From assembly GCF_030297555.1 (NCBI RefSeq), contig NZ_AP028136.1, forward strand, positions 1,674,001-1,738,000: DNA of 64,000 bases, written 5' to 3'. Shown piece by piece: positions 1-8,828 of the stretch. Below the pieces are notes generated by a model. It saw only the letters and a program-made list of their open reading frames with translations. It was not told the DNA's origin and searched no databases. The stretch is from Polynucleobacter sp. HIN5. Its GTDB lineage: Bacteria; Pseudomonadota; Gammaproteobacteria; Burkholderiales; Burkholderiaceae. Each line of letters opens with the position of its first letter. Within the stretch, counting starts at the first letter, position 1. The translations under genes and the position numbers were made by a program.

Positions 1-639
1 TGGGCTCTCATCAATCAGTTGTAAAAACTCATGAAAGTTCTCCGTGCTGGTGTTGTCTGAACAGGGCGTACCGATCACATAGAGTTTCTTTAGGTTTAAT
101 TCCTTTTCTAAAGCCCTCAAGGCATAGACCTGACATGGGATTCCAATGACTCCTAGCCGTTGGTAATTTCTCTCTTTGGCCACATCCAGAAGAGCCAGAA
201 GCGGGGCGTATCCCATCCGCATACCCCGAGCTTGATGGAGCTCTTGAGGATCTGTAATTAGGACTGGCATTGGTCGCCAACGATCATCCGGATCCGGTGC
301 CATGGTCAAAATGGCATCAACTAAATCATTTTTTAGGAGTTGATTAGCAATCGAAGTGGTAATTCCGGTCCACTGCGCTCCGGCTAGTGGCTCACGCATA
401 CTTGCGCGGTACATCTTGCGATAGACTCCAAAGAAGAGTTGATCGCCGCTGAATACTCGCGTTTTTCCATGAATTGCTTGTTCAAGAGATTCGTATTGAG
501 GGTCAATAAACTGACAAGCGCGACCACAACGTTTTGGGTCGGAGGAACGTGAAATTCCGCAATCGGTACAAAGCTCTCGCTCGGGCGCATCGCCCGAGTA
601 TGAGAGTGATTCAATGCTAATTACTTTTTTACCATCCAA
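1..639 (-). CDS. BciB/FrhB-like iron-sulfur flavoprotein (3' end outside window)
   Basis: Partial gene; 213 codons are in the window and the rest lies beyond position 1. My reading of the minus strand gives an N-terminal cysteine cluster (LCTDCG, then RCGRAC), then GVYRKMYRA, the block PLAGAQWTGITTSIA, and later GVIGIPCQVYALRALEKEL and YVIGTPCSDN. This order is that of the coenzyme F420 hydrogenase beta-subunit family. It is closest to the ferredoxin-dependent 8-vinyl reductase BciB and plant 7-hydroxymethyl-chlorophyll a reductase. Those enzymes carry FAD and [4Fe-4S] clusters and reduce chlorophyll intermediates. The likely start is TTG at 639, overlapping the end of dctM by 11 nt; no in-frame ATG exists there and no clear ribosome site is seen. 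Family membership is fairly sure. The substrate is not: the subfamily also occurs in non-phototrophs and no photosynthesis gene is visible here. Confidence 0.65.
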   Translation of the reverse strand, partial: MDGKKVISIESLSYSGDAPERELCTDCGISRSSDPKRCGRACQFIDPQYESLEQAIHGKTRVFSGDQLFFGVYRKMYRASMREPLAGAQWTGITTSIANQLLKNDLVDAILTMAPDPDDRWRPMPVLITDPQELHQARGMRMGYAPLLALLDVAKERNYQRLGVIGIPCQVYALRALEKELNLKKLYVIGTPCSDNTSTENFHEFLQLIDESP

Positions 640-1954
640 TTAACTTAGGCAACCATAGCGAGATTTGAGGGAACTGGAACACTAAGTATAGTGTGACGCC
701 CTGCATCGCAATGAACGGTATAGCTCCTTTATAAAGATGTTTAATTAATACCTCGGGTGGCGCAACTCCTTTGAGATAAAAGAGAGCCCAACCAAATGGA
801 GGGGTTAAGAAGGAGGATTGCAAACACACCGTGATCATCATGGCTACCCAAACCGGATCAGCGCCTTGAGATAACAAAATTGGCATAAATAGTGGAACGG
901 CAATATAACTAATCTCAATCCACTCTAAGAAAAATCCCAAGACAAAAATTAGCAACAGCATCAGCCAAATATCACTATTGAGTCCACCTGGTACAACATT
1001 AAATAGTTTGGCAATCAGCTCTTCGCCATTGAGACCCCTAAAGGCCAAAGAAAAGACTTGGGCACAAATCAAAATGAACATCATGAGAGCACTAATTTTG
1101 GTGGTATCGACCATCGTTGCCTTTAGGCGCTCCCACGTTAAACGTCCAGAGAATGCGGTCACAAGGATCGCACCAAATGAACCCATTGCGGCTGCTTCGG
1201 TGGGCGCAGCAACGCCACCAACGATGGAGCCCAATACAGCGACCACCAACATAATGGGCGGCACAACTACTTTCCAGAATCGAACCCAAAGCTCTTTGCC
1301 TGAAACTTTGCTACGTTCCTCAATCGGAATCGGCGGCATGAGCTCGGGCTGCATCCATCCACGAATAAGCAAATAAATAATGTAGACAACCGTTAATAAC
1401 AAACCGGGCATTACTGCTGCGGCAAATAAAGTACCAACCGATAACTGCAAAATGTCCGAGAGCAGAATGAGGATCAAACTGGGAGGAATAATTTGACCCA
1501 AGGTTCCGGACGCCATAATCGTGCCGCAAGCAATACCTTTGTCATAGCCTCGACGTAACAAGGTCGGCAAAGTTAGCAGGCCTAGCGTAATAATGGTAGC
1601 GCCCACAATTCCGGTGGTAGCACCCATCAAGGCCCCAAAGAGAATGATGCCAACGGCCATGCCGCCCTTTACGCCCCCAGCTAGATGGCCAATTACATCG
1701 AGCAAATCATCAGCAAGCCTTGATTTCTCAAGCATGATTCCCATAAAGATAAAAAGTGGGATCGCTAGCCATTGATAGCCACCGACCACTCCAAAGACGC
1801 GGGCTGGTAGCAGATTAAATAGGGTGTCACCAAAACCGATGAAACCAAATACGAATCCAACGGTTGCCAATGAAATTGCGACGGGCACCCCGATCATCAA
1901 CATGACAAAAAATCCGCCCAACATCAAAAAGGCAACAATTTCAGGATTAAACAT
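629..1954 (-). CDS. dctM: TRAP transporter large permease (DctM)
   Basis: 441-residue, very hydrophobic inner-membrane protein of the DctM family, the 12-helix sodium-coupled translocation subunit of TRAP transporters. It has the family glycine-rich segments (GVPVAISLATVGFVFG near the N-terminus, ATTGIVGATIITLGLLTLP, SGTLGQIIPPSLILILL). The start was placed at the ATG of MFNPEIVAF because this overlaps the dctQ stop by 8 nt, a usual coupled arrangement; a longer reading to 2038 runs into dctQ. The sequence resembles the mannitol/chloroaromatic TRAP subgroup, but that name does not define a substrate. Confidence 0.9.
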   Translation of the reverse strand: MFNPEIVAFLMLGGFFVMLMIGVPVAISLATVGFVFGFIGFGDTLFNLLPARVFGVVGGYQWLAIPLFIFMGIMLEKSRLADDLLDVIGHLAGGVKGGMAVGIILFGALMGATTGIVGATIITLGLLTLPTLLRRGYDKGIACGTIMASGTLGQIIPPSLILILLSDILQLSVGTLFAAAVMPGLLLTVVYIIYLLIRGWMQPELMPPIPIEERSKVSGKELWVRFWKVVVPPIMLVVAVLGSIVGGVAAPTEAAAMGSFGAILVTAFSGRLTWERLKATMVDTTKISALMMFILICAQVFSLAFRGLNGEELIAKLFNVVPGGLNSDIWLMLLLIFVLGFFLEWIEISYIAVPLFMPILLSQGADPVWVAMMITVCLQSSFLTPPFGWALFYLKGVAPPEVLIKHLYKGAIPFIAMQGVTLYLVFQFPQISLWLPKLIGW

Positions 1955-2471
1955 GCTGACCTCCACGATTGGCAGGCCGATTGAGATAAACCCGAATCGT
2001 TTCTGCAATCCCTTGAAGAGCAAGTAAGCTAAAACCAAATGGAATTAAGCCTTTGATGAACCAGCGAGCTGGAATACCACCCGGATCAGGAGACTTCTCG
2101 CCAATTGAGTAGGATTGGCCTACGTATCCAATGGATAGTTTTATAAAAAACAATGCAATTAATACGGTCAATACGGCTGAGAGCATATCGACAATATATT
2201 TTTTTTGCGGTGAGTAGTTTGCATAAAACAAATCGACTCGAACGTTATCGCCCCGTAATAGAGCGTAACTCATACCGAATAAAATCATGGCCGCTAACAA
2301 ATGCCACTCCAATTCCTGAGCCCATACACTTCCAAGACTCATGGAATAACGCAAGATCACATTGATCACAATTAAAAGAACAATTGACAAGGTGAGCCAT
2401 GAGGCCACCTTGCCAAAAATGTCGATTATGCTTTCAATGCGTTCAGCAATAACTACTGATGCTTTCTGCAT
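1947..2471 (-). CDS. dctQ: TRAP transporter small permease (DctQ)
   Basis: 174 residues with four predicted membrane helices, the usual DctQ size. The segment VWAQELEWHLLAAMILFGMSY is the typical second helix with its WAxE signature. It pairs with DctM in the inner membrane. It lies between dctP (20 nt gap) and dctM (8 nt overlap), giving the order dctP-dctQ-dctM on the minus strand, so all three subunits should be co-transcribed. Confidence 0.88.
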   Translation of the reverse strand: MQKASVVIAERIESIIDIFGKVASWLTLSIVLLIVINVILRYSMSLGSVWAQELEWHLLAAMILFGMSYALLRGDNVRVDLFYANYSPQKKYIVDMLSAVLTVLIALFFIKLSIGYVGQSYSIGEKSPDPGGIPARWFIKGLIPFGFSLLALQGIAETIRVYLNRPANRGGQHV

Positions 2472-2491
2472 TTGAAACCTTTACGTATAAA

Positions 2492-3592
2492 TTAACCGCG
2501 AACTTTAGTGTGATAAGTTGCTTCACTATAAGCGGCCCACGCATCGTATTTCTTCTTATAAGCAAAATAAGAATCGTGGACTTTCTTCGTCATCGGGTCC
2601 TTGGCTGCCTCTTCATTTAAGATCTTCGTGGTCTCTTCACGCATTGCCTTAATCACTGAGTCTGGTAATGGCAAAGCTTGAACGCCTTGATTCTTAACCA
2701 AGTCTTCCATCGCATCGGCATTGTTTTTCTGACACCATGCCTCACCAATCACATTACAAGCGGCTGAGGCATTCTTCACAACCTCTTGTAAATCTTTGGG
2801 CAACTTCATCCATGCGGCTTTATTAATCAGCAACTCAGATGTGGTTGCAGGTTCGTGCCAGCCTGTGGTGTAGTAAAACTTTGCAGCCTTTTGTAAGCCA
2901 AGTCGACGGTCCTGGAATGGGCCTACGAACTCAGCAGCATCGATCACACCGCGCTCGAGTGCTGGAAAAATCTCGCCACCTGGAAGAACCTTAACGTCAA
3001 CGCCTAATTTGGCATAAACCTTGCCTGCCAAGCCAGGAATGCGCATTTTCAAGCCCTTCAGATCGGCAACCGTATTGATCTTTTTCTTAAACCAACCAGT
3101 CATCTGTACGCCGGTATTACCGCAAGGCATGGCCACCATACCAAATGGGTTATAAACCTCATTCCATAAATCAATACCACCGCCGTCGTAGAACCAGCCG
3201 TTCATCCCTTGGAAGTTCAAACCAAAAGGTACGGCGGTGAAGTACTGAGCAGCAAATGTTTTACCGGTCCAGAAATAACTATTGGCGTGATTCATTTCAA
3301 CGGTACCTGCGCGTACCGCATCAAACCCCTCAAAAGCTGGAATCAATTCACCGGCTCCAAAGACCTGAATCTTCAAACGACCGCCTGACATTTCCAGAAT
3401 GCGTTTAGCTAAATCAGTAGCGCTACCTGGACCATCCATATAAAACGGCGCGCCTTTCGGATAGGCACTCGTCATTTTCCAATTAAACGTTTGTGCTGAC
3501 TGAGCCTTTACAATGGCAGGCGCAGCAAGAGCCGCACCAGCAACCCCGGCTCCAATACTGGTACTTAAAAATTTGCGACGACTTGAACTCAT
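2492..3592 (-). CDS. dctP: TRAP transporter solute-binding protein (DctP) with Tat signal
   Basis: 366 residues. The N-terminus has SRRKFLS, a twin-arginine motif, followed by a weakly hydrophobic stretch and a likely cut near VKAQS, so export is probably by Tat as a folded protein. The mature part is a DctP-type periplasmic binding protein of the TakP/mannitol-chloroaromatic subgroup, with segments such as GTVEMNHANSYFWTGK and GVIDAAEFVGPFQDRRLGLQ. Related binding proteins take 2-oxoacids or other organic acids; the ligand cannot be read here. A good ribosome site (AGGAG) lies about 8 nt before the ATG. First gene of its operon, divergent from the gamma-glutamyltransferase gene. Confidence 0.88.
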   Translation of the reverse strand: MSSSRRKFLSTSIGAGVAGAALAAPAIVKAQSAQTFNWKMTSAYPKGAPFYMDGPGSATDLAKRILEMSGGRLKIQVFGAGELIPAFEGFDAVRAGTVEMNHANSYFWTGKTFAAQYFTAVPFGLNFQGMNGWFYDGGGIDLWNEVYNPFGMVAMPCGNTGVQMTGWFKKKINTVADLKGLKMRIPGLAGKVYAKLGVDVKVLPGGEIFPALERGVIDAAEFVGPFQDRRLGLQKAAKFYYTTGWHEPATTSELLINKAAWMKLPKDLQEVVKNASAACNVIGEAWCQKNNADAMEDLVKNQGVQALPLPDSVIKAMREETTKILNEEAAKDPMTKKVHDSYFAYKKKYDAWAAYSEATYHTKVRG

Positions 3593-3691
3593 TTGTTTTC
3601 TCCTTATTTATAGAAATCTCAAACAACATATGGCGATGAAATGAAGTACTCAATCCAAGCGATTTGCCAGAATCCATGTATCGATTTCATT

Positions 3692-3754
3692 AATCAATGT
3701 ACAGGGAAAATACCGATGCACTTGTACACTATTCCCAAAAGTAGTGCATTGATT
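3692..3754. promoter_or_regulatory. inverted repeat in dctP/ggt divergent region, candidate operator
   Basis: The 213-nt region between the divergent genes holds an imperfect inverted repeat: AATCAATGTAC at 3692-3702 and GTGCATTGATT at 3744-3754 (10 of 11 positions pair). Inside are two TGTACA copies at 3698 and 3723, 25 nt apart. This spacing and symmetry suit a dimeric regulator, and TTGTAC-type half-sites occur among GntR-family operators. No regulator gene is adjacent, so this is inference only. Confidence 0.3.
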
Positions 3755-3805
3755 CGTTAATTTGGGGAATATCATCTTCATTCTAGTTCAAAGGAAATTA
3801 TTGCT

Positions 3806-5404
3806 ATGCAACCAAAATGGGGTATCCGTGGAATGGCCGTTGCGCCCCACTCACTCGCTTCTCAATCTGCGCTTGCTGTCTTGCGCGAAGGGGGTAATGC
3901 CCTTGAGGCTATGATTTCGGCTGCGGCCACCATAGCAGTCGTTTATCCGCACATGAACTCAATTGGCGGGGATTCTTTTTGGGTGATTCATGCACCTGGT
4001 AAAGCAATGGGTGGCATCGATGCCTGCGGCGGTGCCGCTGGTTTGGCTGCTCGCTCGTGGTATCAAGAGCAAGGAATCACGGGAGCTATTCCATTTCGCG
4101 GGCCAATCGCAGCGAATACGGTTGCAGGCACCATTTCAGGATGGGGAGCAGCATTTGATCTTTCCAAAAAGAGCTTGGGTGGCAGATTACCCTTATCTCG
4201 TTTACTCGAGGATGCGATTCATTATGCTGAGCATGGTGTTCCAGTCACCCATAGTCAATCTGCTCTTACTGAGAAAAAACGGGTTGAGCTGAGTCCACAA
4301 CCTGGATTCTCAGAAACCTTCTTAGTAAAAGGTAAGTCTCCAGCAACTGGCAGCGTGTTTTATCAAAAGCGTCTTGCAACGACTCTGCGTCAAATCGCCA
4401 AAAAAGGCACAAATGATTATTACCGCGGAGAACTCGCAGAGTTAATTGCTAAAGAGCTCAAACAATTAGGTAGTCCACTGCGCCTTGATGATCTGCAACG
4501 CCACCATGCAAAATTAATCAACCCCTTGCACCTAGCTCACAGTTTGGCAGATGTATACAACATGACGCCTCCCACCCAAGGGGTGGTGTCACTCATGATT
4601 TTGGGCATTTTGGATCAACTCAAACTCAAGCAATTTGCGGTTGACAGCCCGGAATATGTTCATCATTGTGTGGAAGCAACCAAACAAGCGTTCAAGATCC
4701 GCGATCAACACATTACGGATCCTGCCTATATGCAAAAACATGCGCAAGAATTTTTATCGCCTAGCTTTTTAAAAACACTGGCCAATCAAGTAGATCGTCA
4801 ACGCGCTCTCCCCTGGGGCGCTGGTCGAGGACCCGCAGACACCATTTGGATGGGCGTGATTGATGGCGAGGGCCGATGCGTTTCGTTTATCCAAAGTATT
4901 TATCATGAGTTCGGCTCCGGAATTGTCTTACCAAAAACAGGCATTAACTGGCAAAACCGTGGTTGCAGCTTTTCATTGGATCCTAAGGCGCTCAATACCC
5001 TCTTACCTTACCGCAAGCCATTTCATACCCTAAATCCCGCCCTTGCTTTATTCAAAGATGGTCGGTCTATGGTTTACGGAACCATGGGTGGTGATGGACA
5101 ACCACAAACCCAATGTGCGGTATTTACACGAACTGCTATCTATGGACTCGATCCACAAGATGCGATTAGTCGTCCCCGTTGGCTTCTGGGCCGCACGTGG
5201 GGACAAACCAGTGATACGCTGAAATTGGAATCCCGTTTTGATCCAGCGCTCGTTCAACAACTTCGAGACATGGGGCATGACATTGAGATCTTGGCTCAGC
5301 TTGATGAAACGGTTGGACACGCGGGTTGCATTATTCGCGAGCCATCAGGCATCCTCAAAGGTGGCTGGGATCCAAGAAGCGATGGTGCGGTAGCATCGTT
5401 CTAA
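3806..5404 (+). CDS. gamma-glutamyltransferase family protein (cytosolic YwrD type)
   Basis: 532 residues, close to the family length. Ntn-hydrolase that should cleave itself into two subunits. The nucleophile starting the small subunit is Thr346 in ADTIWMGVID, and the following QSIYHEFGSGIVLP and TGINWQNRGCSFSL blocks match the substrate-binding region. The N-terminal GGNALEAMISAAATIAVVYPH with SIGGDSFW is the usual large-subunit start. No signal peptide is visible, so it probably acts in the cytoplasm, unlike periplasmic Ggt. Family members hydrolyse gamma-glutamyl compounds; some relatives are acylases, so the exact substrate is open. Its stop overlaps the next start (TAATG), coupling it to maiA. 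Ribosome site AAAGGA lies about 10 nt before ATG. Confidence 0.85.
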   Translation: MQPKWGIRGMAVAPHSLASQSALAVLREGGNALEAMISAAATIAVVYPHMNSIGGDSFWVIHAPGKAMGGIDACGGAAGLAARSWYQEQGITGAIPFRGPIAANTVAGTISGWGAAFDLSKKSLGGRLPLSRLLEDAIHYAEHGVPVTHSQSALTEKKRVELSPQPGFSETFLVKGKSPATGSVFYQKRLATTLRQIAKKGTNDYYRGELAELIAKELKQLGSPLRLDDLQRHHAKLINPLHLAHSLADVYNMTPPTQGVVSLMILGILDQLKLKQFAVDSPEYVHHCVEATKQAFKIRDQHITDPAYMQKHAQEFLSPSFLKTLANQVDRQRALPWGAGRGPADTIWMGVIDGEGRCVSFIQSIYHEFGSGIVLPKTGINWQNRGCSFSLDPKALNTLLPYRKPFHTLNPALALFKDGRSMVYGTMGGDGQPQTQCAVFTRTAIYGLDPQDAISRPRWLLGRTWGQTSDTLKLESRFDPALVQQLRDMGHDIEILAQLDETVGHAGCIIREPSGILKGGWDPRSDGAVASF

Positions 5405-6075
5405 TGAAACCAACGCTATATAGCTTCTGGCGCAGCTCTGCTGCCTTTCGGGTGCGGATTGCACTCAATCTCAAAGGGATTGAATATGAGGTAATTCCGG
5501 TTCACCTTCGCAAGGGTGGCGGTGAACAGCTCCAAGAATCCTATCAAGCCCTAAACCCAAATGGTTTAGTGCCGCTATATATTGATGCGGGAATTGCTCT
5601 GCACCAGTCATCAGCGATCATTGAATTCCTCGAGGAAAAATACCCCAAACCGACTTTGTTACCAACTAAGATCGAGGATCGGGCGTGGGTGCGAGGTTTA
5701 GCACAGGATATCGCTGCGGATATTCATCCCATCAACAATCTTCGGGTTCTACGCTATCTCGTTGGAAAACTCGGAATTAGTGATGAACAGCGTTTAACCT
5801 GGTACAACCATTGGGTCGACAAGGGGCTCGCCAGCCTTGAAAAACGGCTTTCAAAAGATCCGCGCGTTGGTCAATTTTGTTATGGCGATCAACCAACGAT
5901 CGCTGACGTTTTTTTAGTACCGCAAGTCTTTAATGCCTTCGATGCCAAGATTAGTTTTAGTGGTTATCCGACCTTGCACCGTATTACGCAGAATTGTATG
6001 CAGCTCCCCGCGTTTATCAATGCCTCTTGGGAGCACCAAGTGGATGCAGAAGGAAAAAATCCAGAGCCTAGCTAG
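5404..6075 (+). CDS. maiA: maleylacetoacetate isomerase (zeta-class glutathione S-transferase)
   Basis: 223 residues, typical MaiA length. The N-terminal thioredoxin fold has YSFWRSSAAFRVRIALNLKG, carrying the SSxxxRVRIAL catalytic serine motif of zeta-class enzymes. NPNGLVPLYIDAG and HQSSAIIEFLEEKYP form the glutathione site. The helical C-terminal domain has DIAADIHPINNLRVLRYL and ADVFLVPQVFNA. The enzyme converts maleylacetoacetate to fumarylacetoacetate in tyrosine or gentisate breakdown using glutathione. No other gene of that pathway is here. Translation is coupled to the preceding gene by a 1-nt overlap; the 3' end overlaps the convergent AEC permease gene by 8 nt. Confidence 0.9.
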   Translation: MKPTLYSFWRSSAAFRVRIALNLKGIEYEVIPVHLRKGGGEQLQESYQALNPNGLVPLYIDAGIALHQSSAIIEFLEEKYPKPTLLPTKIEDRAWVRGLAQDIAADIHPINNLRVLRYLVGKLGISDEQRLTWYNHWVDKGLASLEKRLSKDPRVGQFCYGDQPTIADVFLVPQVFNAFDAKISFSGYPTLHRITQNCMQLPAFINASWEHQVDAEGKNPEPS

Positions 6076-7000
6076 GCGTCATCCACCATATAAGGATCGA
6101 TAGCGTAAATAAAGAACCTAGGGTAGTAATCAATACTACACGTGAGATCAGAGAACCGTCGGCTCGGTAATATTGAGCTAGCATGAATGGGCCCGTACCC
6201 GTTGGCAAAGCACTCACCAATACAGCGGCATAAACCCAGAACGTCGGTAATCCCAAGATCGGATCCGCTACCACCCAAACGACGAATGGTTGCAAGATCA
6301 GTTTTACAAACACCAGACTCCAAGTGGTCTTTGCGGGTGCGGCAGTTTTTTGAACTAAAAATAATCCAATTGAAACCAATGCGCAGGGACTGGCTGCAGC
6401 TCCTAAAAAACTGACAAACTGGCGAAGTGGTCCATAGAGCTCTAAACCAGTTGTCGCCCAAAGCGCCCCACAAAACGGCGCTACCAATAGAGGATTGGTG
6501 GCCAAGGATTTACCAACCGTTTGAATAATTTCACCAAACGGCTTTTTAGCATGTACGCCTAGCTCAATAAAGATGATCGCTACTGCAAAGAGTGCACACA
6601 CCACAATCAAGGTTGCAATCACGGCAGGCCCAAGGCCGCTCTCACCAAAAGCGAGTAGTAGTAGCGGAATGCCCATATACCCAGTGTTTGCATACGAACC
6701 GCTCAAGCTTTGAAAACTAGCAACGGTCCAATCTTTGGTCTGAATTCGGTAATAAATCAGGAGGGCCAAATAAACCAGAATCGCACCCGAGCTAAATGCA
6801 ATGATGAATCCTGGTTGCCAAAGCTCTTGCCAATTGCTATGTGCAGTGAAGTCAAACATTTGGGCTGGCAGCGCAAGCCACACCACAAAGCGATTAATTT
6901 CAGTCGATGCATTCGGACTTAACTTACCCGTTTTGCCACAAATATATCCTGCCAAGATTAGGGCAAAGATCGGAATAATGACGTTAAGAACGTGAAGCAA
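6068..7000 (-). CDS. AEC family transporter (auxin efflux carrier-like permease)
   Basis: 310 residues with about ten hydrophobic segments and the family's GYICGKTGKLSPNASTEINRFV N-terminal region and SALPTGTGPFMLAQYY near the C-terminus. AEC permeases of bacteria export or import small organic acids such as malonate or malate; the substrate here is unknown. The start appears to be TTG at 7000, since the protein begins at the first helix there and no ATG lies before it. The TTG is only 7 nt after the gamma-carbonic anhydrase stop, so the two are likely one transcript. Confidence 0.82.
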   Translation of the reverse strand: MLHVLNVIIPIFALILAGYICGKTGKLSPNASTEINRFVVWLALPAQMFDFTAHSNWQELWQPGFIIAFSSGAILVYLALLIYYRIQTKDWTVASFQSLSGSYANTGYMGIPLLLLAFGESGLGPAVIATLIVVCALFAVAIIFIELGVHAKKPFGEIIQTVGKSLATNPLLVAPFCGALWATTGLELYGPLRQFVSFLGAAASPCALVSIGLFLVQKTAAPAKTTWSLVFVKLILQPFVVWVVADPILGLPTFWVYAAVLVSALPTGTGPFMLAQYYRADGSLISRVVLITTLGSLFTLSILIWWMTPS

Positions 7001-7007
7001 TGAAAGC

Positions 7008-7532
7008 CTAGGAAATTTTCTTGAGGGTTTTGCGGTAACGTGCAGCGTTCTCGACGTAATGCGAGGAGATGCGATTCATCTCAGCAATTTGCTCTGAGCT
7101 TAGCGTTTTGACCGCTTTCGCAGGCGATCCAATAATCAAGGAACCGTCTGGGAATTCTTTCCCTTCCGTAACTAAAGCACCAGCGCCGACTAGACAATTT
7201 TTACCAATCTTGGCGCCATTAAGGACGATAGCATTAATTCCAACGAGACTACCATCACCAATCGTGCAGCCATGCACCATCGCCTGATGACCAATCGATA
7301 CGTTCTCGCCCAAGGTGAGCGGCCAGCCATAGTCAGAGTGTAAAACTGCAGAGTCTTGGATGTTCGTACCAGCTCCAATGCGAATCGGCTCGTTATCGCC
7401 CCGAATCACGACGCGTGGCCAGACATTTGCGTTTTTGCCGAGATGAACACGCCCAATCACCTCGGCAGAGTCCGACACCCAAGCGCCTTCACCTAATTCT
7501 GGAGATATCCCATCTAACTCATAAATTGCCAT
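7008..7532 (-). CDS. gamma-class carbonic anhydrase-like hexapeptide-repeat protein
   Basis: 174 residues forming a left-handed beta helix: repeated hexapeptides from about residue 15 to 140 (for example IGDGSLVGINAIVLNGAKIG). The three metal-binding histidines of the gamma-carbonic anhydrase family are present, in VLHSDYG and in IGHQAMVHGC. This is the YrdA/PaaY branch, whose members bind zinc or iron; carbonic anhydrase activity is not always shown for them. It starts at ATG (MAIYELDG) and is followed closely by the AEC permease. Confidence 0.85.
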   Translation of the reverse strand: MAIYELDGISPELGEGAWVSDSAEVIGRVHLGKNANVWPRVVIRGDNEPIRIGAGTNIQDSAVLHSDYGWPLTLGENVSIGHQAMVHGCTIGDGSLVGINAIVLNGAKIGKNCLVGAGALVTEGKEFPDGSLIIGSPAKAVKTLSSEQIAEMNRISSHYVENAARYRKTLKKIS

Positions 7533-7555
7533 GCCCTAATTATAGAGAGTCTGGG

Positions 7556-8758
7556 CTACCAATTAGAGTCACGATCCGGGGTAGCAGAGATTTTATGAAT
7601 GCTCAGATCGGCTCCGTCGAATTCTTCTTCTTGAGACATCCGAATCCCAAGCGTTACTTTAAGAAGTCCGTACACCAGGAAACCGCCAATTAAAGCGATC
7701 GTTATCCCTAATACACTACCGATTGTTTGGGCCAGGACATTAACTCCGCCAAGCCCACCGAGTGCAGTACTTCCAAAGATTCCTGCTGCTATACCGCCCC
7801 ACAAACCACACAAACCATGTAAAGGCCAAACACCAAGTACGTCATCAATCTTCCAACGATTCTGTACCTTCGTGAACATATAAACAAATAAAGCACCTGC
7901 CACCAAGCCAACCACGAGAGCGCCCAGGGGGTGCATTAAATCGGAACCAGCACAAACCGCTACCAAGCCAGCAAGAGGTCCGTTGTAGGAGAAACCGGGA
8001 TCGTTACGCCCTACAAACCATGCCGCAACGGTGCCGCCAACCATTGCCATCAGTGAGTTTAAGGCGACTAATCCGCTGATCTTATCAATCGTTTGCGCAC
8101 TCATGACATTAAAGCCAAACCATCCGACCGTCAGAATCCAAGCGCCCAAAGCTAAAAATGGAATACTTGAAGGTGGATGTGCTGCAACCTGACCCTCTTT
8201 CGAATATCGCCCACGACGTGCACCCAATAACAAGATCGCTGGCAAAGCCAACCAACCACCAACCGCATGAACTACGATTGAACCAGCAAAATCATGAAAT
8301 TCATCACCGGTCAACTCCTTAATCCAAGTTTGAATTCCATAATGCTGATTCCATGTAATGCCCTCAAAAAATGGGTATACAAAACCAACAATCACAAAAG
8401 TAGCAATTAATTGAGGATTAAATTTGGCACGCTCTGCGATTCCACCGGAAATGATGGCTGGAATTGCAGCAGCAAATGTCAGTAAGAAGAAAAATTTAAC
8501 GAGATCAAAGCCACTTTTCTGAGCAAGCACTTCAGCGCTGGAGAAAAAATGAACACCGTAAGCGATGCTGTACCCAATGAAGAAATACGCAATAGTAGAT
8601 ACTGAAAAGTCCACCAAAATCTTAATCAAAGCATTAACTTGATTTTTCTTGCGAACGGTACCAAGTTCCAAAAATGCAAAGCCTGCATGCATTGCCAGAA
8701 CCATGATTGCGCCCAGCAAAATAAAAAGGGTATCCACCCCTGATTTGATTGCATCCAT
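7556..8758 (-). CDS. amtB: ammonium transporter (Amt/AmtB)
   Basis: 400 residues with eleven expected membrane helices. The two pore histidines are present in GSIVVHAVGGW and PLHGLCGLWGG, and the Amt signature appears as DDVLGVWPLHG. It carries ammonium or ammonia across the inner membrane. The protein begins directly at the first helix, without the cleaved signal peptide of E. coli AmtB. No glnK (PII) gene is beside it, although glnK-amtB pairing is very common. The C-terminal tail (GADLSIHKISATPDRDSNW) could contact PII. A TGCACC-N5-GGTGCA palindrome lies about 70 nt upstream, suggesting nitrogen control by NtrC. Confidence 0.93.
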   Translation of the reverse strand: MDAIKSGVDTLFILLGAIMVLAMHAGFAFLELGTVRKKNQVNALIKILVDFSVSTIAYFFIGYSIAYGVHFFSSAEVLAQKSGFDLVKFFFLLTFAAAIPAIISGGIAERAKFNPQLIATFVIVGFVYPFFEGITWNQHYGIQTWIKELTGDEFHDFAGSIVVHAVGGWLALPAILLLGARRGRYSKEGQVAAHPPSSIPFLALGAWILTVGWFGFNVMSAQTIDKISGLVALNSLMAMVGGTVAAWFVGRNDPGFSYNGPLAGLVAVCAGSDLMHPLGALVVGLVAGALFVYMFTKVQNRWKIDDVLGVWPLHGLCGLWGGIAAGIFGSTALGGLGGVNVLAQTIGSVLGITIALIGGFLVYGLLKVTLGIRMSQEEEFDGADLSIHKISATPDRDSNW

Positions 8759-8828
8759 GAAATACCCCTATTTTTATGAATTAATTTTCATTATTATGGT
8801 TAGGTATGGGGCATTAAATTCCTAATTT

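Noticed and set aside
384..614. Minus-strand reading frame with ATG at 614
   Set aside because: It runs in another frame through the BciB-like gene, whose own frame has a clear family signature. The frame has no similarity to a known family.
978..1376. Plus-strand open frame over dctM
   Set aside because: Antisense shadow of the DctM helices; low-complexity proline and threonine content and no ribosome site.
8759..8828. Possible sigma54 promoter of amtB
   Set aside because: GG and GC pairs occur but with the wrong spacing (8 rather than 10 nt); not reported as a promoter.
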